A stretch of DNA of 64,000 nt from Exophiala sp. HKRS030 (taxonomy: Eukaryota > Ascomycota > Eurotiomycetes > Chaetothyriales > Herpotrichiellaceae), in contig JAHWDD010000006.1 of the NCBI GenBank assembly GCA_023897205.1, positions 4,216,001-4,280,000 on the forward strand. Direction: 5' to 3'. Of this stretch, positions 45,493 to 55,109 are shown piece after piece. The notes beneath the pieces are model-generated. The model was given only the letters and a program-made list of their open reading frames with translations, did no database searches and had not been told where the DNA came from. The position numbers were made by a program, and so were the translations under genes. Numbering within the stretch: position 1 is the first letter of the stretch; every line of letters starts with the position of its first letter.

Positions 45493-46759
45493 TGTCGAGG
45501 GTGGGATGGTGGATGTATCTGTCCTTTAGTGGTTTCGGTGGTGACAAGGGAAGATAGGTGGAGATATAGGACGAGAAGGTTTACAGATTGATAGTCGACG
45601 TGGAGGGACGCCGACCAGACGGTCCTAGGATGGGCAGGGGGCGGGGGTTGCGGAGCCGAGGGGCATGGCGCCCCTAAGTCAATTATGGGCTTGTAACAGA
45701 CTTCTCTAGTTAATTAGTTAGGTCACTCACGGTCACTGTCTAGGGAGCACCTTACTAAGTTAGTAGGGCTTATGGGGACTCTTATGGGGAACTATCTCGT
45801 TAAAGAGGACACTAGCAGTGAGTACATTAGACCCATCCCGATGCTCTTCAACTACGGTATGTACAGTATGTACCTAGGTACCTAAGTTAGTACTAAGTGC
45901 CACCAGCAAGCAGTTCCATCAATTGCCTGTTCTGCCTGTTCTATGACACTAAAATCCCTGCCTCATTCTGTCCTATCTTGCCCTATCTTGCACTGCTTCA
46001 AAATCCCTCCCAGATGCCTCGCTTCAAAAATAACCTCAACCTCCAAAACACTGCCCTAGAACCTCCGTCCAATCACCATATAATCACATTCCAAACAAGT
46101 TTCTATGCTTGTTCGGTTACATGCAGTGTACTCATCTTGACACCTGCCTCTGCCTCGTCGCCTGCAATGTCGTCTACCAAGGCGGTAAATTCATCACAAG
46201 TATTGGCTGGAACAAGGTGAGTCTGCAGGCGCCTAGAACCCAACATCCATGCCCATCTCGCCCGTCTTAAGTTCCTTAGCTGCCTTTTTTCCCTTCCCTT
46301 AGTCGAGGCTCAAATCCATCTTCACCCATTCGGATGCCGCTCCGGAGGGGAAATGCACGGTGCTTAGCTGTGCTTTGTGGATTTTTCACTGGTTTATTTT
46401 TCTCCTGCGGCTGCTATTCGAGGCACAGCTTTATCCATATCCATCAATGGGTTGACAAAGTATAACTGGACGGCTTGTGCTGGTTCGCCTTGGTTATCAT
46501 TGTTGCCCCAAGCTTGTCCGGTTGATCGCCTTTTCTTCGTCCTTCTGGCCTTGTCGCCCTGAGGTGGATTTTTGGATATTCAATCTCAGGGAAGATCATT
46601 TCTGAATTCGTGTCTTGATGCATATTCCTTGACCACTCCAATCTCTTGTGGTTTGAGAACAGCTATATCACCAGTCCTGCCCCGCCGTGACATGATCGAC
46701 GTTACCAGCCTCTCTAGGCTCTCACTAACTAGTCGGTCTCACGTGCCGAGTACTGCATA
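45493..46759. other. Divergent intergenic region
   Basis: Between the GPALPP gene (-) and the unknown basic protein gene (+). Open frames at 45897-46220 and 46377-46760 have no motif. The stretch is TTAG/CTAG-rich around 45700-45890. Confidence 0.4.
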
Positions 46760-48007
46760 ATGGGTGCCATTGACGTAGCATCAGTCGTGGCATCAATTCT
46801 AGCGGCCTTCAGCAGCAGCTTGGATGTGTTGAATCGAATAAGTGGAAAGAAACGAAAGACTCGTGCACGGCGACCTCGTCCAGACGAGGAAGAAGAATGG
46901 CTTCGACGCTCGTTAACCGGCAGACCGCTGGAGATTCAAACAGAATATGATAAAAGTCGAGCAAGACATGGTCATCATTTCGAGACCGGTGATGCTCCGG
47001 CTCATTCGAGCCTTGCTCATACATTACTGGTAATGAACACGGGCTTGATCAACCTCCTCAACACGGCTCTCAGTGGAGGAGATTCCAGATCGAGAGCTAC
47101 GTCCAAGAGAACACTGTACAACCTCTCGGAGACGGCTGCCATCGACACATTGACTGCTCTCGGTCAACTAAATTCCCGTCTAAGTATGCGTGTTCCAGTC
47201 AATCCAACACCTCGCGACCAGGGACACGAAGATCCAACCAAGCGTCACAGAAGGCATAAACGAGAAATCTCGTCGACCTCATCGTCAAAGCCTCCGAAAC
47301 GACCACCTCCATCTCCGCTCCTCGCGAGAGGAGGCTGGGTGCGGTCCAAGAGTGGCTCATCTGTTGTTTCAGCCGCCGAAGCCAGACGAGCCCGTGATGA
47401 ACTGGAAGGCAATCACAAGAGCAGGTCGACCTCGTCTTTACCAAAGTCATCCGCTTCCCAAGTCAGTCTCCTCACTAAGCCGAGAAAGGGAAAATCAAAG
47501 CGCTCGATTCCCAACGACAGCATCACTGGAGCTGCAGGACAGACGCACGAAAAACGTAGAACACTTACAACTCATGATGTGGATGTCATCCCACTACCAC
47601 ACAGACAGCCGAGCATGTTACTTGTCTCATCAGACTTCTTCGAGGACCCAGCCCAACAACAATACCAACACCATCAGCCACCAGAAATCCCTGTATTAGC
47701 GCCAACCCCATCTAATGCCCTTCCCTCTCGCCACACGAAATCACATATACACACGCACCCGCACATCCGACCTCACCCAAGAACATCCGGCATACGACCA
47801 ACATCGACAGCAACATTCCTGTCAACAAGCACCAAGATCGGCGAGATCCCAGACTACAAACAGCTGGGGACAAACATGTATCATCAATCAAGGAGGATTC
47901 CGCCGCCGATTCCGCCTCCACTTGAGCCGCAAGCCGCGGCGAAGAAAGTAAGTAAATTCAAGTTCTGGAGGAGAGATGACAGGACGCCGGATATGGTTGT
48001 CGTTTGA
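46760..48007 (+). CDS. Hypothetical basic, largely disordered protein
   Basis: Intron-free, 415 residues, beginning MGAIDVASVVASILAAFSSSLDVLNRISG. Residues 1-160 look ordered: a short hydrophobic N-terminal helix, a basic patch (KKRKTRARRPRPDEEEEWLRRSL), then helices including HSSLAHTLLVMNTGLINLLNTAL and TAAIDTLTALGQLNSRL. The rest is Ser/Pro/Arg/His-rich and probably disordered, ending KFKFWRRDDRTPDMVVV. The N-terminal helix resembles the openings of fungal STAND/PigL_N-type N-terminal domains, but the remainder does not match, so this is only a resemblance. I do not recognise a family. Confidence 0.65.
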   Translation: MGAIDVASVVASILAAFSSSLDVLNRISGKKRKTRARRPRPDEEEEWLRRSLTGRPLEIQTEYDKSRARHGHHFETGDAPAHSSLAHTLLVMNTGLINLLNTALSGGDSRSRATSKRTLYNLSETAAIDTLTALGQLNSRLSMRVPVNPTPRDQGHEDPTKRHRRHKREISSTSSSKPPKRPPPSPLLARGGWVRSKSGSSVVSAAEARRARDELEGNHKSRSTSSLPKSSASQVSLLTKPRKGKSKRSIPNDSITGAAGQTHEKRRTLTTHDVDVIPLPHRQPSMLLVSSDFFEDPAQQQYQHHQPPEIPVLAPTPSNALPSRHTKSHIHTHPHIRPHPRTSGIRPTSTATFLSTSTKIGEIPDYKQLGTNMYHQSRRIPPPIPPPLEPQAAAKKVSKFKFWRRDDRTPDMVVV

Positions 48008-49400
48008 GATTTTGACGTTGCTTCAACGGGGTATTTGACTGGGGCCTTTGCGGCACGGGTCGATTTTACTTGGTTCTTCATGGCCCTCGCTAGGGGATTA
48101 GAGCTGCAATGTCATCGGACCTAAACAGCACGACAGCACTTTATGAGTAACGTGACAATGATGAGAACCTTTAATACAGTTTCTTCTTGCACAAAATCAG
48201 ATATCCATTCCAACATTGATTATAGACTCATACCAAGATTCCACTGTAGCATTTTTAATTCTCCTGACAGTACGGTTGAAATTCCTGCTTCTGCGTCGCT
48301 ACCTCTTTAGCCATGCTGCTCAGTCTTACTGTATAGACTGTAGCTATAGAGCTAGATGTAAGTATAGTGCTCGCAACCAAGTCTTATGTCCTCTGAATTC
48401 GGCGAACTTCTGAGCCTGGAGGGGTGCCAAACGTCGTAATCCCCAGCCACAACCGAATGCGGCCATCTCGTGACCAGCACAACGCCAAGTCAGGCATATG
48501 GAGTAGACCTACTCCGTAATCAAGACTGTAATCCCTAGGTACATGACGCGCAAAAGCGCTGGACCACCGACCAGTCCCCTATCTCACCCACGCTCATCAC
48601 GGTAACGTTGTATGCAAGTTCCAATGACTTGTAAAGATTGCTACCTGGCTATTTCTACGAATCAGCTCGCTGCCTCCAGCATCAGGAAGGCAACTTAGCC
48701 GGGCCTTTTTGGTCCAACGGCAGGTCAGCCGGGAAATACAAGGCTGAGTGATGGGACGAGGCTGCAGTGGCACGTTGACATGACAAGAGACCAACTGTTG
48801 GCCTGTGTGAGCCAGTATAAGCGCCTGTATGCGACTATAGGCGCTGTGGGCACAATTATAGGCAATAGTAAGCAATGGTTCGGGCACTCTCTAGGGGTTA
48901 CAACTTCGCAAGGCAACCCTTTGTCGCTTTTCTGCGCTCTTTGACAGAGGCTTCTCTGTTGCACACACTCAATTTTATATAGAGAGGAGAATCTTCCTTG
49001 ATTAATAGATCAGATGACAGAAAGACACGATTCGTATTCATCTTACTTGCGCGTGTTGATGCTCTCAGAACTAGATGCTCGCAAAATTGACACCAACACC
49101 ACAGTGGCGAATACGACCACTACTTTACATAACTCCTCTCGAGTCTCCTCTATAGTTCCCTCCTCTGTATTTAACTGCGTTCATTATCCTATTACTATAT
49201 TTAGGATATTCGTTCCAAATACACACACCTCGTTCTATTTAACATACTTTCCGAGACCTCTCTGTGATACTGCCCTCTTTCAAGGAACCCTTGGCGACTT
49301 GGGATACATGTGACAGTGTAGGACGAATCGTGACAGCTATCACCACACCTTAAACCCTCCCCTGCCAACATTTCACTTCAGGACCGTTCACACAGGGAGA
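48008..49400. other. Intergenic
   Basis: 1.4 kb with no supported gene. Overlapping frames at 48597-48964 (-) and 49014-49313 (+) lack motifs. The right part is the promoter of the C2H2 gene. Confidence 0.4.
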
Positions 49401-50217
49401 ATGGCGCGGTTGAGTCAGGCCTTGATCGAGCAGGCAGAATATGTCTGCATCTCATGTAACGGGCGTGATTTTGACTCGGAACAAGCGTTGCTACAGCACT
49501 GTCGAAATGCACGCTGTCATCAAGGCGAATGGTGTGAGAGATGCAAGTGGCTGTTCGTCTCTCCCACCGCCCGAGAACAGCATATTCGGAACTCGCATCG
49601 TCATTGGGTCTGTCTAGAATGCCGTGTCGACGAGCTCGACAGAGCCGATCTGCAGGCTCATATGGAAGTCGTGCACTCGATCTGCTATGACTGTCAACGT
49701 TCTTTCACAGATATAGAACAACATCGCCTTGAAGAGCATTATCAATGTCGGACGTGCAAGGAACAATTCCAGGATGAAAATCAAGTCTTGATGGTACGTT
49801 GACCCAAGAGGAAAAGGTATACCATGGTGAGAGAGACCTCTTTTATTGACGCTTCTTACAAAGCACTCCAAATGCCATATGCCTCGTCTTGAGAAATGCT
49901 ATGGCTGCGACCGCATGTTCAAAAGCCCCTCGGGAATTCTCATTCACCTCGAGTCGACTGCATGTTCTTCAAACGTCACGCAGGTCGATATCGATGAATG
50001 GGCTGTCGAGTGCTATAAAAGCAATCTCTACGTAAATGGTTGGGATGACGAGCTTAGATACCGATGCCCCAGCTGTGATGACAAGTTCGCAAAAGTCAGC
50101 GGACTGCTTCAACATGTCGAAACCAGAGCGTGCTCGGAGGATTACAATGGCATTATTGAGGTATTGAGGAATTGCATTGAGTACCAAATACAAGATTCTT
50201 TGTATTACGGGCGATGA
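49401..50217 (+). CDS. C2H2-type zinc-finger protein
   Basis: Exons 49401-49793 and 49864-50217 give 248 residues. The 70-nt intron (GTACGT donor, TTACAAAG acceptor) is phase 0. Exon 1 has a row of Cys/His pairs: YVCISCNGRDFDSEQALLQHC, WCERCKWLFVSPTAREQHIRNSH, WVCLECRVDELDRADLQAHMEVVH, ICYDCQRSFTDIEQHRLEEH and YQCRTCKEQFQDENQ. Exon 2 continues with KCYGCDRMFKSPSGILIHLES and YRCPSCDDKFAKVSGLLQHVE. About seven degenerate C2H2 fingers are thus visible, a pattern known in filamentous ascomycete multi-finger proteins of unknown role. Nucleic-acid binding is a family expectation, not shown. Confidence 0.85.
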
Positions 50218-50728
50218 AGGACGTGGGAGATAGAACTCCGGTTGGAGGCAATTTTGTCAAGGTCGGATAATACTCTTATTTCGGTAGGCAGTCTTAAGGT
50301 GTCGTCCCTCGAGATTTACGAGCCTTTGTAAAGAGAACCTACTTCCACATTCTAGAAAATAATATACGAAGAGGAGGAAGAGGTTGGGAATAAATAACGG
50401 AGAGTTAACTAAACTGGGTAGGGGCGGAAGAAACTAAAGGCGCGATCTTAGCATTAAGGAAAGAAACCCTCCAAAAGCGGCGGGCGCCGACCCGCCCAAT
50501 TTGGAGAGAAATGTCCCTGTGCCGAGTCAGCCTTGATCGTTTCGGATAAACCACGGGAATGGATTTTCCGACTCAAAAGTCATTTTCGAAGTATATTCCT
50601 TGGTTTGACGTTCTGAAATTTCATGTCCATTTACAATTTATAATAACAACTGCCTCATCTGTCGCCAGAAACGGATTCGAAGTACTGTTGTAATCAACTT
50701 CGTTGCTGGTTCGATACAGGACACCTCT
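50218..50728. other. Intergenic
   Basis: Spacer between the C2H2 gene and the cyclophilin gene. It presumably holds the cyclophilin promoter; nothing else is seen. Confidence 0.4.
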
Positions 50729-51666
50729 ATGGCTGCGGAAAGTGGCATCCCGGCACCCAAGCCTGGTGAAGGGGAGCCTATCGTTTTCTTCGACATTACT
50801 CTAGGAGGTGAGTCATTCCTGTTGATTGCTATATCAAGCCAATGAACTGGTCATTTCTGGTGGAGTGGGAGTGATGGATCTATCAAGTATTGTGTCCGTG
50901 GCTCAGAAATGTGTGGGTGTCAATGGCAAATATTATCATTGGGCTGGTTTATGCCACGGCCTCCATCAGTTATCAGGTCCAAGACTTGGGCTATCGTCAA
51001 ACAGTTCTCTCTTTTCTCAAGCTATTCCTGCCTCGAGCATGAAGTCACTTCAATCCATAACTGACCCAGTTTTCTCCTTCGTCAGGCGAACCCTTGGGCC
51101 GAATCAAATTCCATCTCTTTTCAAAAACCGTTCCCAAAACCGCCGAGAACTTCCGTCAATTCTGTACCGGCGAGCACAAAGGTCCCAACGGTCGGCCTCA
51201 GGGGTACAAGAATTCAAAGTTCCACCGTGTGGTAAGTGAGACACGAGTCGTGCTCGGCCCCCATGAGGCACCTAGTGCCACCCAATCCACTAACAAACGC
51301 AATCCGAATCAGATCAAATCCTTCATGATCCAAGGCGGCGACTTCCTGCACTCGGACGGTACAGGCACGACAAGCATTTACAGCGCCAACGGGTCATTCG
51401 CCGATGAATCGTTCCAGCATAAACACACATGCGCGGGGCTCCTGTCCATGGCCAACTCCGGCCCGAATACCAATGGATGTCAGTTCTTCGTCACGTGTGC
51501 GCCGACGCCGTTCTTGGATGGCAAACATGTCATCTTTGGGCAGGTTGTGGAGGGCATGGAGGTGGTAAGGATGATTGAGGCCACGAGGACCGGTGGGCCC
51601 GGTGGCAGGGGCTCCGGAGATAGGCCTGTGCTGGATGTTAGGGTTGCCGAGTGTGGCGAGATGTGA
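50729..51666 (+). CDS. Cyclophilin H-type peptidyl-prolyl cis-trans isomerase
   Basis: Exons 50729-50807, 51086-51231 and 51313-51666 give 192 residues. Introns are 278 nt (GTGAGT...CGTCAG) and 81 nt (GTAAGT...ATCAG). The second has no in-frame stop and is a multiple of three, but splicing is needed to give [15 protein letters not shown]. The cyclophilin core is intact: [20 protein letters not shown], the [10 protein letters not shown] segment, the catalytic-Arg region [35 protein letters not shown] with the active-site Gln-Phe-Phe, the [15 protein letters not shown] strand with the conserved His, and the ending VRVAECGEM. The short N-terminal extension ([17 protein letters not shown]) and insertion pattern fit CypH (USA-CyP/hCyp20), a U4/U6.U5 tri-snRNP-associated protein. 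A general cytosolic cyclophilin remains possible. Confidence 0.92.
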
Positions 51667-51954
51667 GATGTAAGATTTGAGATTTGAGAATTGGGCATGA
51701 GTGGTGGGCGGATGGGAAAATGGAATAAATGGGAGATGTGGCTACAACGGCTTTCAATGAGATCGATTGATTGGGACATCAGGATATGTACAACATTTCC
51801 CACTACGACCGGGCGCGGCGCGTTCCTCAAGCGGCATATCTCAGGATTTCTTGTCGAACCTGGTCTGGGCTCATACTTAACTACGGCCTTCACCGTGACA
51901 GTCGACGTCGACGATCCGATCCAGACAACGTCAACAAACCATTCACTTTTGGTG

Positions 51955-52683
51955 TCAGAATATCTCGTCGTCGGCATCATACCCACGGTCCTCGTCGTGT
52001 TCATGGATATAACGAGGCCGTCCCCATTTGCTGCTATCAGCGACAAACCCAGCACAGACAACAAAACTATTCATTTCGCACACAACTCTAGCGGAGCAAC
52101 TATTCCGTTGGGCCCGCGCGTGACAAGTCTGCCACAGATTCGCATCAATACCTTGATGATGATGATGACGACGATGGTCACCGGATACCAAATCCCTCGT
52201 CCCGCCGCCGCCGTGCCGTGCATCATGATCAGAGCCACGAGAGCAGTCCCAGCACCAACCACCATCATCAGATGCATTGTCAACATCCATATCAGTGTCG
52301 GTATCCACAGAAGTCATATCAGTCCTGGACGACCCGAACGTGCCTGTGTCGCTTGCGTCGCTAATCTCATCATGAAGGCTCACAGAAGCTGAAAGCGAAT
52401 CACTCTGATCAACACCCTGGTTTGCGCCGGGATAACCCATAGCGTAGGCTTGTAGACCAGCACTCCTAGGAAGAAACGTTGACGATGACCCTACCATCAA
52501 ATCCACTTCCGCTTCTGGTGCAGATACCATTGAAGACATGTCGGAAACCATGCTATCCAGACATATTGGTAACCCATGTCGTTCACGCCCCATATCACTT
52601 GCGTGTCCTTTTCCACGCAGAATCCCACGTCCGTCATCAGACGCGGCTGGCCTGCTCAACATGACACTCCCATACACCCGCAA
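51955..52683 (-). CDS. Uncertain open frame, 242 codons
   Basis: A minus-strand frame of 242 codons with Ser/Asp/Thr-rich composition and a HRRHHHH run. The opposite strand is also open over most of the same DNA (51691-52392, and a frame with one stop from 51771 to about 52365). That frame reads an Asp7 run, an RRRR run and a His-rich segment, which looks at least as protein-like. Strong codon-composition bias makes both strands open, so neither is proven. No conserved domain is recognised on either strand. Confidence 0.22.
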   Translation of the reverse strand: MRVYGSVMLSRPAASDDGRGILRGKGHASDMGRERHGLPICLDSMVSDMSSMVSAPEAEVDLMVGSSSTFLPRSAGLQAYAMGYPGANQGVDQSDSLSASVSLHDEISDASDTGTFGSSRTDMTSVDTDTDMDVDNASDDGGWCWDCSRGSDHDARHGGGGTRDLVSGDHRRHHHHQGIDANLWQTCHARAQRNSCSARVVCEMNSFVVCAGFVADSSKWGRPRYIHEHDEDRGYDADDEIF

Positions 52684-54025
52684 CGTAACGAGTTCTTAGC
52701 CAACGTAGGGGGAAATGGGGTTCTGTCGCCTTCACTGGCTGCCTTCTATAGCGTGTCAACGATAGAAGCTACGCTGTCAAAATACCCTGGCATAAAGCAG
52801 AAACCTGTTGCTAGAATTGAAGGATACGTACTCACGGGATATGCAAGCACAGAAGTCCAACCTAGTAGGAACTCAAGGAAGAAAAAAACCTCCACTGACC
52901 TGTGCATCAGACATGTGCAACATACGATCGACACCGCCTCATGACGATCCAGTCTGAGTCTGCAGCTCTTAGTCCTCCGGGTCATTAGGCTACCTAACTT
53001 ATCTACCGAGTCACAGAAGCTCCAGAGCAGGCATGTCCATAAATGCCCTGCGTAGCAAGGCCTTGACTGGGCCAGACGAAGTCCTGGTCCCCAATAATAC
53101 GCCTTCCTATGTCTTCGAGGTACAGCAGGTGATGGAACCCGGATTATCGGACAAGTACAAAAGCGGAGTCCTTGGGGAGCACTTTCCCTCCGATCGTTCG
53201 AAAGGGGAATTCCTGATACTGTAGGAGTCTAGATGAAGGGTCGGTGGAAGCAACTGTAGGACATTGGGGGTGGAGATGTAGTTAGTGTTTGATCAGCCGC
53301 CTGCAACGCAAACAAGGTGCGGCGTTGTCATGATTTCCCTTCCTTCTAGAGGAGGCCTGAGTGCAGTCTTGACCTTTTCAGGGACTTCTTAGTTGTGTTA
53401 AAGTTGTTGCAGTATAGGCATGAAAAACCGGCTGGGTAAAAGTGTTGCAACTTGTGGAATTATAATCTAATTCAATTACAGTCAAGAGGCACCTGTAGGC
53501 AGTACCAGATTTGACCTGTTGTAGCGTGGACGTGGACGGGCAGGGTCCTTTACTGGGCTGATATATAGGCGGTAGAGAAGGTATAGAACTGATCAGCTAA
53601 ATCTTAGCACCGTTATTTTCCCGTATAGTCAACCTCTCTTATTGACTAATAATGACTAACTTTTGATTTTGAGATGCAAATTAATAGCAAAACTCATTAT
53701 AACGAACGTACTGTTTCTCGTCGCTTGAATCTCCACCTTTCTCAAGAGCGAAACTAATCCTCTTCCCCTTCAAGTATTCGCTAGCTCCCCGAGACTCAAA
53801 TATCATTTCCCCAAACATTCTGTTAGTCTTAGCCACTAGTGACCTTCCCGCTCAGGGATACGTTGCATCCAGAATAGGTATGATACCCAGAGCAGACTAC
53901 GCTGTTTGACTCTGAGAGAGCTAAAATTAGAGATCAGCAAATAGTCACAGTCTCCAAAGATCCTAATCATTCTTGAACTTACCTTGATTGAATTGGAGAG
54001 CGTCATCGTTGAGCTAACAGAGATT
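52684..54025. other. Intergenic
   Basis: No supported gene. A 63-codon frame at 53033-53224 is motif-free. The part from 53400 to 53850 is AT-rich. Confidence 0.4.
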
Positions 54026-54209
54026 TTAGTTAGACCCAACTGGAAAGTCGGCCTCACGGGCTCTCATAACGTTATCATTTAGTTGAGGAGCGTTGGCATT
54101 GAAGCGCTTATTCATTTGAGGAGCCTCATCTTCGATTTGGGGAGAACTTCGTTCGATCCAATTGGGAAATCGGCCTGAGCGGCTCTCTTAATGTTATCGT
54201 TAAGTTGAG

Positions 54210-54388
54210 GAGCGTTGGCATTGAAGCGTTTATTTATTTGAGGAGCCACATCGTTAAGCTGCGGAGCGTTGGCATTGAGACGCTTGTTTATTTGAGGAGC
54301 CACATCATTAAGCTGCGGAGCGTTGGCATTGAAGCGCTTGTTGATTTGAGGAGCCACATCATTAATCTGAGGAGCGTTGGCAGAATCC
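54210..54388 (-). repeat. 54-bp tandem repeats encoding 18-residue units
   Basis: The GAGCGTTGGCA anchor recurs at 54210, 54264, 54318 and 54372, an exact 54-bp spacing that preserves the reading frame. A fifth, more diverged unit lies at 54088. Point differences between units alternate the first residue after the Lys-Arg site between Phe and Leu. Confidence 0.88.
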
Positions 54389-54856
54389 TCAGTGTCCTTG
54401 ACTGTTCGGGTGTTGAGGTTTCCTGGCTTCCAAGGATCTGGGATCGGCACCCAACCAGGAGCGCTTCCAGAATCCTCAGTGTTCGTAACTGTTCGGGCTT
54501 TGAGGCCACCTGAATGAGGACTATTCACCTCTGGATCATTGCTAGTTGTCAACTTTGGGGCCTCGGTCAGTGAATCCCTCGCCAGGAGGCCACCAGGGTA
54601 AGGCGGTGGGATTGGAAAAGGCCCGATGATTTCCGGATCGCTGCTTGTCAACTTTGCGTCCTCAAGTAGCGGGTTCCTGGTCACCAATCCGTGGGGAGGT
54701 AGAATCGGAACCCAATCCTCTGCAGCTGTAAGCTTGGTGTTTCGTGTGGTGAGTTGAGGATCAGCATCGAGCCAATACTCCGGAGCCGTAAGCTTGGTGT
54801 CTCGTGTGGTGAGTTGAGGCTCAGTAGCGGTACGAGGAGTATCCGGGTTCAAAGGA

Positions 54857-55016
54857 AACCAACCAGGAGCAGTAAGCTTGGTGTCTCGTGTGGTGAGTTG
54901 AGGATCAGCATCGAGCCAAACCCCGGAGCTGTAAGCTTGGTATCTCGTGTGGTGAGTTGAGGATCAGTAGCGGTACGAGGAGTATCCGGGTTCAAAGGAT
55001 ACCACCCAGGAGCAGT
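54857..55016 (-). repeat. 143-bp tandem duplication in the repeat protein gene
   Basis: The AGGAGCAGT anchor ends at 54873 and again at 55016, giving a 143-bp period. The two copies of the PLNDDTPRTAT/QLTTRDTKLTAP-coding unit are nearly identical, but 143 is not a multiple of three. Aligning them places a single-base loss in the upstream (5') copy within CCGGGGTTTGG, where the other copy has CCGGAGTATTGG. Confidence 0.8.
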
Positions 55017-55109
55017 ATCGGTAGTGGTAAGTGGTCGAGCGAGGACCGGGCTCAGAACTCCTGACACGATTGTCAAGGAGGCAATGACTGTCGTTTTCAT
55101 TGTAGGCAT

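Larger units (their letters stand above)
54026..55109 (-). pseudogene. Secreted repeat protein with Kex2 sites (KEP/RiPP-precursor-like), frameshifted
   Basis: From the ATG at 55109 (MPTMKTTV; a second ATG lies at 55100) the frame opens with a signal peptide, TVIASLTIVSGVLSPVLA. A repetitive region follows with DPQLTTRDTKLTAP-type units. Downstream, the C-terminal third is built of 18-residue units (54 bp at 54210, 54264, 54318 and 54372) of the form NANAPQLNDVAPQINKR preceded by Phe or Leu, each ending in Lys-Arg, a Kex2 cleavage site. This is the layout of kexin-processed secreted peptide precursors, including dikaritin-type RiPP precursors and peptide pheromones. The frame is broken near 54920, where one copy of a 144-bp unit has lost a base, and again near 54128, beyond which one more repeat unit continues in another frame to a stop at 54026. 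No DUF3328/UstY-like or tyrosinase gene is nearby. It is either a decaying gene or a sequence containing assembly errors. Confidence 0.65.
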
